A stretch of DNA of 64,000 nt from Azoarcus sp. KH32C (GCF_000349945.1 NC_020548.1:310001-374000), one strand, 5' to 3'. Shown: positions 16,961-26,494, counted from the stretch's first letter. A program made the numbers and translations. The notes: a model not told the origin generated them from the sequence alone.

Positions 16961-18295
16961 TCAGAGGCGTTCGGCCGACCTTCGTATTCCTGTCGTCACG
17001 CTCTGGAACAGGTCCGGTGGAAAATCGGGCGGCAGCTTGGCCGCAACCTCCTCCACGACCGCCGGTACCCGGCTCACGACATCCTCGATGATGGCTTCCA
17101 TGTCCGCCCCGGCGCCGCACTTGCGAGCCGTGTCGTTGAAATGGCGGCGCTGGATGTCGCGCAGGCGGCAGTGGGCATTCCTGCCCCGCAAGGCCATCGC
17201 AAGGCGCAGCTTCTCGTAGTCGAGATGATTCGGACCCGGGCCGGTCACGGGCCACGCGGACAACACGTCGTAAAGGGGCGTCAGCCGATATCGTCCCTGG
17301 GCCAGCAGGAAGATCGAAAAATTCTTCGCGTGTCCATCAGTGGCTGCGAGCATCCAGAAGATGAGCTGGGACTTCAGCAGATTCTCCAGGTCCTCCTGGC
17401 GCGTCTCCGAACCGTGCAGAATGCGTGCGATATCGACGAGCCCGGGACCGCCTTCCGACTCGTATTTCGCATGCGACGACGTGCCGGTGGCCTGGCAGAA
17501 ATCCTCCTGCGGCAGACGCAACCAGTAGTCCCCTGAAGCCGCACGCCGGCGGTCGAAGCGCTCGACGACAAGCGCCTTTTGAGCACCGAAGCGATGGATC
17601 CCGCACGCTGCGACCGGCAAGCCGAAGCCACGCAAGAGCTGAGCGCACAGCCATTCGTTCTCGACCGACGTACGCATGTCCGCCTGGCGGTTGCCGACCA
17701 AACCAAGCGGCAGCTTGAAGATATGCGTCGTTGGGGTGGAACCGAGCGGGCGGCACCATTGCCCGGCGTGCCATGTCAGCGCGGTCTTTTCCTGCGCCCC
17801 CGCGATGGAGATCCGGAAATCCCCGTCGTCGGGGACGGGGCTGCCGAAAGGCAAGGCCGAACTCACGGCCCCGGTCAGCATCCGCTCCACCCCAGCCTCG
17901 TCCAGAGGCTCGACTTCGATCCGAAAGATGTCTTCGGGCGTCTTGTGTGACGGCAGGAGTTGAACGGCCCCGACGCAATCGCGTCCGATGGCCTCGAGCA
18001 GATCGAATGCCCCCTGGCTCTGCGTCCGGAAGCGCGACTGCAAGCGCGCTCGAATTCGATCGCTATCGGGAAGCAGGTTGTCGAAGAAGTGGGTAACAAG
18101 TTCCCCGCGCAAGGGCTGGCCGGGCGTCATCGGCAAGGACAGCGACAAAGGGCGGCCCTCGGGAGCGTCCATCCATTCCGCGTCATACCGAAATTCTGCA
18201 GGGCCGCGCGCAGGGATGCGCCATTCGCCGACGAGTCGACCGTTGGTCCACACGTTGAGGGCGCGGGAGTGCGACGGGCGGCCCACGCTTACCAC
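16961..18295 (-). CDS. hipA: HipA-family serine/threonine kinase toxin
   Basis: A 444-residue HipA-type kinase. The N-terminal HipA domain contains FFDNLLPDSDRIR, the ATP/regulatory loop reads SIAGAQEK (163-170), and the catalytic centre reads DGHAKN (Asp320, Asn325), followed by LYDVLS, the metal-binding DFG-like region. HipA toxins phosphorylate aminoacyl-tRNA synthetases (GltX in E. coli) and slow growth until neutralised by HipB. The likely start is GTG at 18295, which overlaps the hipB stop by 7 bp; a GTG at 18286 is an alternative. It forms a two-gene unit with hipB. All key residues are present, so it should be active. Confidence 0.9.
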   Translation of the reverse strand: MVSVGRPSHSRALNVWTNGRLVGEWRIPARGPAEFRYDAEWMDAPEGRPLSLSLPMTPGQPLRGELVTHFFDNLLPDSDRIRARLQSRFRTQSQGAFDLLEAIGRDCVGAVQLLPSHKTPEDIFRIEVEPLDEAGVERMLTGAVSSALPFGSPVPDDGDFRISIAGAQEKTALTWHAGQWCRPLGSTPTTHIFKLPLGLVGNRQADMRTSVENEWLCAQLLRGFGLPVAACGIHRFGAQKALVVERFDRRRAASGDYWLRLPQEDFCQATGTSSHAKYESEGGPGLVDIARILHGSETRQEDLENLLKSQLIFWMLAATDGHAKNFSIFLLAQGRYRLTPLYDVLSAWPVTGPGPNHLDYEKLRLAMALRGRNAHCRLRDIQRRHFNDTARKCGAGADMEAIIEDVVSRVPAVVEEVAAKLPPDFPPDLFQSVTTGIRRSAERL

Positions 18296-18528
18296 TCGCC
18301 CGTGTCGGAGGCCGGCGTCTTCTCCTGGAGCACGAGCTCCAGCCCGAGCAGCCCCGCCAGGGAGATCAAGCGGTCGAGGGTGAGACGCTCGGGATGAGCT
18401 TCGATTTCGGAGAGCCGGTTCTGGCTGATCCCGAGACCGACCGCCACCTGGGACTGGGAAAGTCCCAAGGCCTTGCGGCGGGCCACGAGAAGCTGACCGG
18501 CTTGTCGGGAGATGGAAAGTCGGGGCAT
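18289..18528 (-). CDS. hipB: HipB-like XRE antitoxin/repressor
   Basis: A 79-residue protein with an XRE helix-turn-helix (GLSQSQVAVGLGISQNRLSEIE) and a short C-terminal tail ending near the HipA start. The start at 18528 gives MPRLSISRQAGQ, a normal length for HipB; the open frame extends 60 residues upstream through the operator and is not used. As in known hipBA operons, it should bind HipA and repress its own promoter through the inverted repeat just upstream. HTH domain and position make the call secure. Confidence 0.88.
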   Translation of the reverse strand: MPRLSISRQAGQLLVARRKALGLSQSQVAVGLGISQNRLSEIEAHPERLTLDRLISLAGLLGLELVLQEKTPASDTGEW

Positions 18529-18561
18529 GAGCGCATTATCGCTAAATCCGATAAATGCAGT

Positions 18562-18606
18562 ATATCGGCTAATTCGATATTTGCAAGATATCGAATTAGC
18601 CGATAT
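18562..18606. promoter_or_regulatory. 19-bp inverted repeat, probable HipB operator
   Basis: ATATCGGCTAATTCGATAT at 18562-18580 and its exact reverse complement at 18588-18606 are separated by 7 bp. Each arm contains TATCG-N7-CGATA, similar in form to the TATCC-N8-GGATA HipB sites of E. coli. A further CCGATA lies at 18548-18553. The repeat is between hipB (minus) and the LysE gene (plus) and may influence both. Confidence 0.75.
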
Positions 18607-18722
18607 TTGGTCAGCCCGAACCCGGGCGAAACGCGATCGGTCAGTGTCATCCCAAGAGCGATCCGCAGGCGGCGTGGGATAATGAATGCGCAACGCACCA
18701 CGCCGCACTTTCCGGAGCCGAG

Positions 18723-19352
18723 ATGCTTGAGCACTTCCAGTGGATCCCCTTCCTGCTTGCGATCACCCTGCTGACCATGACGCCGGGTGTGGACACCTTC
18801 ATGGTGATCCGCAACGCGGCCCGGGGAGGCTGGCGCGACGGCTTCCTGACAAGCTTCGGCATCTGCTGCGGCCTCTTCGTCCACGCCACGATCTCCGCCG
18901 CCGGCTTGTCGGTGATCCTTCTCGGTTCGGCCCAGGCCTTCATGGCCCTGAAGCTCGCCGGCGCGCTCTACCTCGCCTGGCTGGGTTTTCAGAGCCTGAA
19001 GTCGGCCTGGCAGGCCAAGGGCATGCGCATTCCGGAAGTGAAGGCCAAGGAGGTCAGCCCGTGGGTGTCCTTGCGCGAAGGCTTCCTGTCGAACGTGCTC
19101 AACCCCAAGCCGATCGTCTTCTACATGGCCTTCCTGCCCCAGTTCATTGATCCGGCCCAATCCCCGCTCGGGCAATCCCTGTTCATGGCCGGACTGCACT
19201 TCGCGATTGCGAACGTCTGGCAAGGCCTGCTGGTCGTGCTCGTGAGCCGGGCGCGCCTGTGGCTGGCGCAGCCCCGCGTGGCCCGCACTCTCGACGGCAT
19301 TGCGGGCGTGATGTTGCTGGGCTTCGGGGCGAAGCTCGCGTCCAGCCAGTAG
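18723..19352 (+). CDS. LysE/RhtB-family amino acid exporter
   Basis: A 209-residue inner-membrane protein with about six hydrophobic segments. The N-terminal motif TPGVDTFMVIRNAARGG with the following GFLTSFGICCG corresponds to the conserved LysE/RhtB start, and FLSNVLNPKPIVFYMAFLPQF is the second family hallmark. It should export amino acids or related compounds. It is a single gene on the plus strand, divergent from hipB; the ATG follows CGGAGCCGAG. The substrate is unknown. Confidence 0.9.
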   Translation: MLEHFQWIPFLLAITLLTMTPGVDTFMVIRNAARGGWRDGFLTSFGICCGLFVHATISAAGLSVILLGSAQAFMALKLAGALYLAWLGFQSLKSAWQAKGMRIPEVKAKEVSPWVSLREGFLSNVLNPKPIVFYMAFLPQFIDPAQSPLGQSLFMAGLHFAIANVWQGLLVVLVSRARLWLAQPRVARTLDGIAGVMLLGFGAKLASSQ

Positions 19353-19482
19353 TCTCTTCGCGCTCCGCTCGCTCCGGCAGCATCGGTCGACTTTGCGACC
19401 AGATGCTCGTGGCGTACCATCGGCATGAGCTGTACGTCATGTTCGCCGCTGGCTCAGCGATCAGCGGGAAGAAGAATCGAGA

Positions 19483-20505
19483 ATGAACAAGAAGCTGCTT
19501 GCGATACCGCTCGTCCTTGTCGCGCTCGGTGGCGCCATCTGGATGGCGCGGCGGGACCATCCCGAGAACGAAAGCACCTTGGTACTCCAAGGGAATGTCG
19601 ATATCCGGGAGGTCAATCTCGCCTTCAACGCCAGCGGGCGCATCGAAGAGGTGCTTGTTCATGAAGGCGACCGGGTGCAGAAGGGGCAATTGCTCGCGAA
19701 GCTCGACACCAGCCGCACCGGACTCGCCCTCGACCAGGCGAAGGCCCTCGCGGAGGCGCAACGCAGCCAGGTCGCCAAACTCAGGACCGGTTCGCGCCCG
19801 GAAGAAATCAGGCGCGCGGCCGCCGAGCGCGACGCCGCCCAGGCCGCGGCGCGCGACGCGCACCAGTTCCATGAGCGCCAGCTCGATCTGGTCGCCAGGC
19901 ACTTCGTTTCCCAGCAGCAGGCCGACAGCGCGAAGAACGCCCTGGATGGCGCGCTGCAGCGGCTAAAAGCGGCCGAGGAAGCCTACCGGCTCGCGGTCCT
20001 CGGGCCGCGCAAGGAGGACCTCGCTACCGCAGAGGCGACGCTGACGGCACAGAATTCCGCGATTGCGGGCCTGATGCACGACATCGCCGAAGGCGAGCTG
20101 TTCGCTTCCGACGACGGCGTGATCGAAAACCGCGTTCTGCAGCCGGGGGACATGGCCTCGCCGCAAAAGACCGTGCTCACGGTCGCGTTGACGGACCCGG
20201 TCTGGGCCCGCGTCTATCTCCCCGAAAAGGCCCTGGGCCGCGTGCCCGCGAGCGCCCGAGCCACGATCACCACCGACAGCCACCCCGACCGCAAGTACGC
20301 GGGCTGGGTCGGCTTCGTCTCGCCGACGGCGGAATTCACGCCGAAGAACGTCGAGACGCCGGAACTACGCACGAGCCTCGTCTATCAGGCGCGCGTCTTC
20401 GTGTGCGACGGCAAGGAGGAGCTGCGTCAGGGCATGCCGGTGACGGTCACCATCGCCTACGACCAGCCGCCCCCCGAGGGGAGACCCTGCGCGAAGGGCC
20501 AGTGA
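19483..20505 (+). CDS. ybhG: HlyD-family periplasmic adaptor, YbhG-like
   Basis: A 340-residue membrane-fusion protein. It has an N-terminal membrane anchor or signal, a biotinyl-lipoyl-like half (GNVDIREVNLAFNASGRIEEV), a long helical hairpin (about 75-180, many Ala, Glu, Gln and Arg) and the second lipoyl/barrel half (FASDDGVIENRVLQPGDMAS). It links an inner-membrane exporter to an outer-membrane channel. The next gene starts inside its stop codon (TGATG), beginning a four-gene exporter operon with the same order as E. coli ybhGFSR. No TolC-like gene is present in the window. Confidence 0.85.
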   Translation: MNKKLLAIPLVLVALGGAIWMARRDHPENESTLVLQGNVDIREVNLAFNASGRIEEVLVHEGDRVQKGQLLAKLDTSRTGLALDQAKALAEAQRSQVAKLRTGSRPEEIRRAAAERDAAQAAARDAHQFHERQLDLVARHFVSQQQADSAKNALDGALQRLKAAEEAYRLAVLGPRKEDLATAEATLTAQNSAIAGLMHDIAEGELFASDDGVIENRVLQPGDMASPQKTVLTVALTDPVWARVYLPEKALGRVPASARATITTDSHPDRKYAGWVGFVSPTAEFTPKNVETPELRTSLVYQARVFVCDGKEELRQGMPVTVTIAYDQPPPEGRPCAKGQ

Positions 20506-22250
20506 TGCCCGACGACGCCGTCCTTGCCGCTGCGGACCTGCATAAGTCCTTCCGGGCCGGCGGCCGCGTCGTGACGGCCCTCGACGGCGTCAGCCTGCGC
20601 GTCCGTGCCGGTTCGGTCACCGGCCTGATCGGCCCCGACGGCGCCGGCAAGACCACCTTCATGCGGCTCGCGGCCGGCCTGCTCGTCCCCGACGCCGGGC
20701 ATGTCACCGCGCTCGGGCTCGACTCGACGCGGGACGCGCTGAGGGTTCAGGCCGCACTCGGCTACATGCCTCAACGCTTCGGCCTCTACGAGGATCTGAC
20801 GGTCCAGGAGAACCTCGATCTCTACGCCGACCTGCAAGGCATCCCGCCGCCGGCGCGCGCCGAACGCTACGCGGAACTGATGCATATGACCGGCCTCGCG
20901 AGATTCACCCAGCGCCTCGCCGGCCAGCTCTCGGGCGGCATGAAACAGAAGCTCGGCCTCGCCTGCACGCTCGTGCGCGCGCCCCGTCTGCTGCTTCTCG
21001 ATGAGCCGACCGTGGGCGTCGACCCGGTGTCGCGCCGCGAGCTATGGGCCATCCTCGACCGGCTCGTGCAGAACGAAGGCATGAGCGTGCTGCTCTCCAC
21101 GGCCTACCTCGACGAAGCCGAGCGCTGCGCGGAGGTGATCCTCCTCCACGACGGGAAGGTGCTCGAACAAGGCCCGCCCGCCTCGATGAGTGCGCGCATG
21201 AAGGGGCGCACCTGGGCGGTGTCGCGACCGGGCACACACCACCGCGACCTGCAGGCCGAACTGGACGGGCAAGCGGGCATCGTCGACGCGCTCGTCCAGG
21301 GGGAGCACGTGCGGGTCGTGACGACCGGCACTGCGCTGCCGCAGGCGATCGCGGAAGATCCGGCCATCGACGCGCGCCCGGTGCCGCCGCGCTTCGAGGA
21401 CAGTTTCATCGATCTGCTGCGCGGCGGCCAGGACCGGCGTGTCCATTCGCCGCGGATGAACGGCACGATGCAGGAAGGAAGCGCCGACGGCGACGAACCC
21501 GTCATCCGCGTGACGGGGGCGAAGCGCCGCTTTGGCAATTTCTGGGCGGTGGACGGGGTCGATTTCGAGATCCGCCGTGGCGAGATCTTCGGCCTGCTGG
21601 GCGCCAACGGCGCCGGCAAGACCACCACCTTCCGCATGCTCTGCGGCCTGCTGCCGGCGAGCGCCGGGCATCTGGAGGTGGCCGGGCTCGACCTTCGCCG
21701 CGCGGCTTCCGCGGCACGCGCGCGCATCGGCTACATGTCGCAGAAGTTCTCGCTTTACGCGAACCTCAGCGTCGCCCAGAACCTCGACTTCTTCGCCAGC
21801 GCCTACGGCCTCGTCGGCACCGCCCGCCAGGAGCGCATCGCCTGGGCGCTCGAAGAGTTCGCGCTCGCGACGACGGCCGACCAGATCAGCGGCGACTTGT
21901 CGCTCGGCTACAAGCAGCGTCTTGCGATGGCCTGCGCCCTGATGCACCGGCCCGAGATCCTCTTTCTCGACGAGCCGACCTCCGGCGTCGATCCGCTCGC
22001 CCGGCGTGAGTTCTGGCAACGCATCAATGCGCTGGCCCGTGAAGGGGTGACGGTGCTCGTGACCACCCATTTCATGGAGGAAGCGGAATACTGCGATCGG
22101 CTCGCGATCATGGCCGCCGGCCGCATCCTCGCGACCGACGAGCCGGCAGCGATCAAGGCCCACGCAAGAAGCCCGCAGCACCCCGAGCCCAGTCTCGAGG
22201 ATGCCTTCATCGAGCTGATCGAGGCCTCGTCGACCGAGGAGGCAGCATGA
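20505..22250 (+). CDS. ybhF: Double ABC ATPase, YbhF-like
   Basis: A 581-residue protein with two complete ABC ATPase domains in tandem. The first has Walker A GPDGAGKTT, signature LSGGMKQK and Walker B LLLLDEPTVG. The second has GANGAGKTT, a divergent signature LSLGYKQR and EILFLDEPTSG. The GPDGAGKTT form and the fused architecture match YbhF/YhiH-type ATPases that drive ABC-2 permeases. The start at 20505 overlaps the ybhG-like stop, and the stop overlaps the next start (ATGA). It should power efflux of hydrophobic or cationic compounds, as proposed for YbhFSR. Confidence 0.88.
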   Translation: MPDDAVLAAADLHKSFRAGGRVVTALDGVSLRVRAGSVTGLIGPDGAGKTTFMRLAAGLLVPDAGHVTALGLDSTRDALRVQAALGYMPQRFGLYEDLTVQENLDLYADLQGIPPPARAERYAELMHMTGLARFTQRLAGQLSGGMKQKLGLACTLVRAPRLLLLDEPTVGVDPVSRRELWAILDRLVQNEGMSVLLSTAYLDEAERCAEVILLHDGKVLEQGPPASMSARMKGRTWAVSRPGTHHRDLQAELDGQAGIVDALVQGEHVRVVTTGTALPQAIAEDPAIDARPVPPRFEDSFIDLLRGGQDRRVHSPRMNGTMQEGSADGDEPVIRVTGAKRRFGNFWAVDGVDFEIRRGEIFGLLGANGAGKTTTFRMLCGLLPASAGHLEVAGLDLRRAASAARARIGYMSQKFSLYANLSVAQNLDFFASAYGLVGTARQERIAWALEEFALATTADQISGDLSLGYKQRLAMACALMHRPEILFLDEPTSGVDPLARREFWQRINALAREGVTVLVTTHFMEEAEYCDRLAIMAAGRILATDEPAAIKAHARSPQHPEPSLEDAFIELIEASSTEEAA

Positions 22251-23380
22251 GCGAAAACCGGGGCGGAGCCGCGATGCGCGTTAGAGGCCTGGTCCGCAAG
22301 GAGTTCCTGCAGATCATGCGGGATCCGAGCAGCATCGCGATCGCCTTCCTGATGCCGATCTTCCTGCTGATGCTCTTCGGCTTCGGCGTATCCCTGGACG
22401 CGGACCACGTGCCGATCGCGGTGGTGGCGGAAGCCCCTTCCAAGGACAGTGCCAACTTCCTCGCCACGCTGCAGGGCTCTCACTATTTTGCAGTCCGGGT
22501 CGCGGACTCGATGCCCGTGGCCGAGCAGGCGTTGCGAGCCGGCGAGGTCAGGGCCATCGTCCGCCTGCGGGCGGACTTCTCGCGCCGGATGCGCCAGACC
22601 GACGGGGCGCCGATCCAGCTCGTCATCGACGGGGTCGATGCGAACACCGCCCGCCTCGTGGAGGGATACGTGAAGGGGGCATGGGGAACCTGGCTGGGAA
22701 GCCTCGCGGCCGCACGCGGCGAAGAGTTGGAGATGCCCGTCGATCTGCGACCGCGGATCTGGTTCAACAGCGAGCTCCGGAGTCGCAATTACCTCGTGCC
22801 CGGCCTCGTGGCCATCATCATGACGCTGATCGGCGCCCTGCTCACGGCTCTCGTCATGGCCCGCGAATGGGAGCGAGGAACGATGGAAGGACTCATGGTG
22901 ACGCCGGTCAGCATGAGTGAGGTGCTCGTGGGCAAGCTCGTGGCCTACTTCATCCTCGGCACCGGGGGGATGCTGCTCACCGTGGGGCTTGCCGTGTGGG
23001 TCTTCGAGGTGCCCTTGCGGGGATCGTTCTGGGTCCTGTGGCTCTGTTCGAGCCTTTTCCTGCTCGCTGCGCTCGGCATGGGGCTGACGATCTCGACGCT
23101 GGCCCGCAACCAGTTCGTCGCCGGACAGATCGCCATCATCGCCACCTTCCTCCCGGCCTTCCTGCTCTCGGGCTTTATTTTCGACATCGGCAGCATGCCC
23201 CCGGTGGTGCAGGCAATCACGCACCTCATCGTCGCCCGTTATTTCGTATCGATCGTGCAGACCCTCTTCCTCGCCGGCAACGTGTGGTCGGTGATCGTTC
23301 CCAACGCGCTCGCGCTCGTCGCGATGGCGGCGATCTTCCTGACCGTCACCTGGCGCAATTCCCGCAAGCGGCTGGATTGA
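22247..23380 (+). CDS. ybhS: ABC-2 type permease, YbhS-like
   Basis: A 377-residue permease with one N-terminal helix, a large extracytoplasmic domain and about five C-terminal helices. RNYLVPGLVAIIMTLIGALL and the following EWERGTMEGLMVTPVS are typical of ABC-2 permeases (YhhJ/YbhS/YbhR). It overlaps the ATPase gene by 4 bp and the next permease by one base. With the following paralogue it forms the membrane heterodimer of the exporter. Confidence 0.87.
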   Translation: MSENRGGAAMRVRGLVRKEFLQIMRDPSSIAIAFLMPIFLLMLFGFGVSLDADHVPIAVVAEAPSKDSANFLATLQGSHYFAVRVADSMPVAEQALRAGEVRAIVRLRADFSRRMRQTDGAPIQLVIDGVDANTARLVEGYVKGAWGTWLGSLAAARGEELEMPVDLRPRIWFNSELRSRNYLVPGLVAIIMTLIGALLTALVMAREWERGTMEGLMVTPVSMSEVLVGKLVAYFILGTGGMLLTVGLAVWVFEVPLRGSFWVLWLCSSLFLLAALGMGLTISTLARNQFVAGQIAIIATFLPAFLLSGFIFDIGSMPPVVQAITHLIVARYFVSIVQTLFLAGNVWSVIVPNALALVAMAAIFLTVTWRNSRKRLD

Positions 23381-24489
23381 TGCTGCAACGCATTCTCGCC
23401 CTCATCCACAAGGAGTTCCTCGCGCTGCTCAAGGACCCGAAGAGCCGCACAGTGCTCATCGTGCCGCCCCTGATCCAGTTGCTGGTGTTCGGCTACGCCG
23501 CGAGCTTCGACCTGAAGCAGATTCATTACGCCGTCTACAACGAGGACCGCGGCATCGCCTCGCGCGAGCTGCTGGCGCGCTTCACCGGCGCCCCCAGCTT
23601 CCGCCAGGTCGCCGAGATCCGGTCCGAAGCCGAAATCGCGCCCCTCGTCGACGCACGCGAAGTGCTCGTGACGATCCACGTGGGGCCGCGCTTCGGCGCA
23701 GACCTGGAGGCGGGGCGCCCTGCCCCCTTGCAGGTCATCATCGACGGCCGCAACTCGAACACCGCGATGATCGCGCTCAATTACGTGCGCACCGTCGTCG
23801 ACCGCTTCAACGACGACTGGATCGCCGCGAGAGGCCTGCGCGGGCCGCCGGCACGCATCGAGGTCCGCGACTGGTTCAATCCGAACCTGGAGAGTCGCTG
23901 GTTCTTCATCCCCGGCATCATCGGCATGCTGACCTTGATGGTCACGATGCTGGTGACGGCGCTCACCGTGGCCCGGGAACGCGAACAAGGCACCTTCGAC
24001 CAGCTGCTCGTCACCCCGCTGCGGCCCGCCGAAATCCTCATCGGCAAGACGGTGCCCGGTCTCGTCATCGGCATCATCCAGGCCACGGTGATCCTGCTGA
24101 TCGCGACCCAGTGGTTCGAGGTGCCTTTCATGGGCCGCCTGCCGGTGTTCTACGGCGGGCTGCTCCTGTTCCTGCTCTCCGGCGTCGGCACCGGCCTGCT
24201 GATTTCGGCCCTCTCCGCCACCCAGCAGCAGGGCCTGCTGGGCGCCTTCCTGTTCATGGTCCCCGCCGTCATCCTGTCCGGCTTCGCGACGCCCATCGCC
24301 AACATGCCGCGGCTCGTGCAGCTCTTCACCTACCTCGATCCGCTGCGCTACTTCCTGATCATCCTGCGCAAGGTGTTCCTCGAAGGAGCGGGGATCGACA
24401 TCCTGTTCGACCAGTTCTGGCCCATGGCGCTGATCGGTGCGGGCACGATGCTCCTGGCGGGCTGGCTGTTCCGGCATCGCATGTACTAG
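23380..24489 (+). CDS. ybhR: ABC-2 type permease, YbhR-like
   Basis: A 369-residue paralogue of the preceding permease with the same layout: an N-terminal segment (IHKEFLALLKDPKSRTVLIV), an extracytoplasmic region, WFFIPGIIGMLTLMVTMLVT and REREQGTFDQLLVTPL. The ATG at 23380 uses the last base of the preceding stop (TGATG); longer readings into the upstream gene are shadows. It is the last gene of the exporter operon. No terminator is obvious before hpd, 87 bp further on. Confidence 0.87.
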   Translation: MLQRILALIHKEFLALLKDPKSRTVLIVPPLIQLLVFGYAASFDLKQIHYAVYNEDRGIASRELLARFTGAPSFRQVAEIRSEAEIAPLVDAREVLVTIHVGPRFGADLEAGRPAPLQVIIDGRNSNTAMIALNYVRTVVDRFNDDWIAARGLRGPPARIEVRDWFNPNLESRWFFIPGIIGMLTLMVTMLVTALTVAREREQGTFDQLLVTPLRPAEILIGKTVPGLVIGIIQATVILLIATQWFEVPFMGRLPVFYGGLLLFLLSGVGTGLLISALSATQQQGLLGAFLFMVPAVILSGFATPIANMPRLVQLFTYLDPLRYFLIILRKVFLEGAGIDILFDQFWPMALIGAGTMLLAGWLFRHRMY

Positions 24490-24576
24490 CCGCCTGCTCC
24501 GGTTCACGCCGATCGGTCGAACTGCCGCTCGCCGACGACGTCGACACTTCCATCAACGCAATCGGGAAGCACTGCC

Positions 24577-25656
24577 ATGGCTGACCTCTTCGAAAACCCG
24601 CTGGGACTGATGGGCTTCGAGTTCGTCGAGTTCGCATCGCCCACACCGAACGTCCTCGAACCGCTGTTCGAGGCGATGGGCTTCACGCTCGTCGCCCGCC
24701 ACCGCTCGAAAGACGTCGTCCTCTACCGTCAAGGGAAGATCAACTTCATCATCAACAGCGAACCCCATAGCCTCGCCGCCTACTTCGCCGCGGAGCACGG
24801 CCCGTCGGCTTGCGGCATGGCGTTTCGCGTGCGCGATTCGCATCTCGCCTACCGCCGCGCGCTCGAACTCGGCGCGCAGCCGGTGGACATCCCGACCGGC
24901 CCGATGGAGCTGCGCCTGCCCGCGATCAAGGGCATCGGCGGCGCACCGCTGTACCTGATCGACCGCTTCAAGGACGGCGAATCCATCTACGACATCGACT
25001 TCCGCTTCGTCGAAGGCGTCGACCGCCACCCCGCCGGCCACGGCCTGAAGCTCATCGACCACCTGACGCACAACGTCTATCGCGGCCGCATGGCCTACTG
25101 GGCGGGCTTCTATGAGCGCCTCTTCAACTTCCGCGAGATCCGCTACTTCGACATCAAGGGCGAATACACCGGGCTGACCTCGAAGGCGATGACCGCACCG
25201 GACGGCAAGATCCGCATCCCGCTCAACGAGGAGTCGTCGAAGGGCAGCGGCCAGATCGAGGAGTTCCTGATGCGCTTCAACGGCGAAGGCATCCAGCACG
25301 TGGCGCTGCTCACCGACGACCTGCCTGCGACTGTCGACAAGCTGCGCGCCGCCGGCGTCCCGTTGATGACGGCACCGCCCGCCACCTACTACGAGATGCT
25401 CGACGAGCGCCTGCCCGGCCACGGCGAAAGCGCCGCCACCCTGCAGTCCCGCGGCATCCTGCTCGATGGCACGACCGAAGGCGGCAAGCAGCGCCTGCTG
25501 CTGCAGATCTTCTCGGAATGCGTGCTCGGGCCGGTGTTCTTCGAGTTCATCCAGCGGAAAGGCGACGAAGGCTTCGGCGAAGGCAACTTCAAGGCCTTGT
25601 TCGAGTCGCTCGAACGCGACCAGATCCGTCGTGGGGTGCTGAAGACCGAGGCTTGA
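24577..25656 (+). CDS. hpd: 4-hydroxyphenylpyruvate dioxygenase
   Basis: A 359-residue Fe(II) dioxygenase that converts 4-hydroxyphenylpyruvate to homogentisate in tyrosine breakdown. Two vicinal-oxygen-chelate domains are seen. The iron ligands are in the C-terminal domain: His in DHLTHNV, His in GIQHVAL and Glu in VFFEFIQRKG. The C-terminal helix (GNFKALFESLERDQIRRG) that closes the active site is complete. No homogentisate dioxygenase gene is in the window. Its 3' end overlaps the convergent DUF3025 gene by 68 bp. Confidence 0.95.
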   Translation: MADLFENPLGLMGFEFVEFASPTPNVLEPLFEAMGFTLVARHRSKDVVLYRQGKINFIINSEPHSLAAYFAAEHGPSACGMAFRVRDSHLAYRRALELGAQPVDIPTGPMELRLPAIKGIGGAPLYLIDRFKDGESIYDIDFRFVEGVDRHPAGHGLKLIDHLTHNVYRGRMAYWAGFYERLFNFREIRYFDIKGEYTGLTSKAMTAPDGKIRIPLNEESSKGSGQIEEFLMRFNGEGIQHVALLTDDLPATVDKLRAAGVPLMTAPPATYYEMLDERLPGHGESAATLQSRGILLDGTTEGGKQRLLLQIFSECVLGPVFFEFIQRKGDEGFGEGNFKALFESLERDQIRRGVLKTEA

Positions 25657-26494
25657 GACTGGGCTCGCGCAGCGGCCTGAACTGGCGCACATCGCGGTAA
25701 TACTCGCGCTCGGCGTTGTCGACAGTCACTCCCGGAACGCCGAGCAGTGGCAAGGGCAAGAGCCGGCGGGGCGACAGGTCTTCGAGTTGCTCCGTGAGAT
25801 GCTGTGCGAGCCAGCGGTCGGCCTCCACCTGCTGTTCGTCCGGCGAAAGCGCGAGCCAATCGGCGTCGACGCCGCGGTAGATCGCCTTCGCGCAAAGGCC
25901 GAAGAAGGGTTGCCGCAGTTGGTCCCAGGTGCCGTGACCGAAGACGAGGAAGCGGGTCGTTGCCTGCAGTTCGCCCCTTCGCTCCCAGAACGCCTCTTCC
26001 CAACGGTGAGCCGCGAGCAAGGCCGGGATCTCCGGACTCGCCGACACGACGACGATGCCGCACTCGTCGAACTGCGTGAGCGCATCCCGACACGAACCGC
26101 GGCCGGGAAGGCCGGCTTCGCGACGCGCCGCGATCTGCGCGAGATGGAGCGCGTTGCAGGTCGCCTTCGTGCGCGGCCAGACGCACCACGCCATCGCGTT
26201 GAAGAAGTCGTGCCAGTCCTCGGGACGAGTCGGGACCTCGCCCGTGGCAAAGATCCGTTCCTCGTAGGCCGGATCGTCTTCGTGCGGGACCACGAAGCGG
26301 ATCGTGCGGTCCGAACCGGAAGTCGCCGCGGGAGCGACCTCGTCGAGCAAGCGATTCAGCTCGTCGACGCCCGGCAGCGGCCGCGATCCGAAGCGCGCCA
26401 GAAGGCCCGCAATCGGTTCGAAGAGCGGACGGCTCGCGAATGCTGCCGGTGCGGCATCGATGCTGATCATGGGCAGCAAGGATACCAGCGCCAT
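25589..26494 (-). CDS. DUF3025-family protein
   Basis: A cytoplasmic protein of about 301 residues recognisable as DUF3025 by WHDFFNAMAWCVWPRTKA, a later FGHGTWDQL and LLPLPLLGVPG. Function unknown. The start is uncertain: ATG codons at 26557, 26494 and 26470 are all possible with weak ribosome sites, and 26494 (MALVSLLPM) is a compromise. The C-terminal tail (Arg, Pro and Ser rich) lies opposite the end of hpd and looks like extension past a lost stop. No operon partners on this strand are close. Confidence 0.75.
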   Translation of the reverse strand: MALVSLLPMISIDAAPAAFASRPLFEPIAGLLARFGSRPLPGVDELNRLLDEVAPAATSGSDRTIRFVVPHEDDPAYEERIFATGEVPTRPEDWHDFFNAMAWCVWPRTKATCNALHLAQIAARREAGLPGRGSCRDALTQFDECGIVVVSASPEIPALLAAHRWEEAFWERRGELQATTRFLVFGHGTWDQLRQPFFGLCAKAIYRGVDADWLALSPDEQQVEADRWLAQHLTEQLEDLSPRRLLPLPLLGVPGVTVDNAEREYYRDVRQFRPLREPSLKPRSSAPHDGSGRVRATRTRP

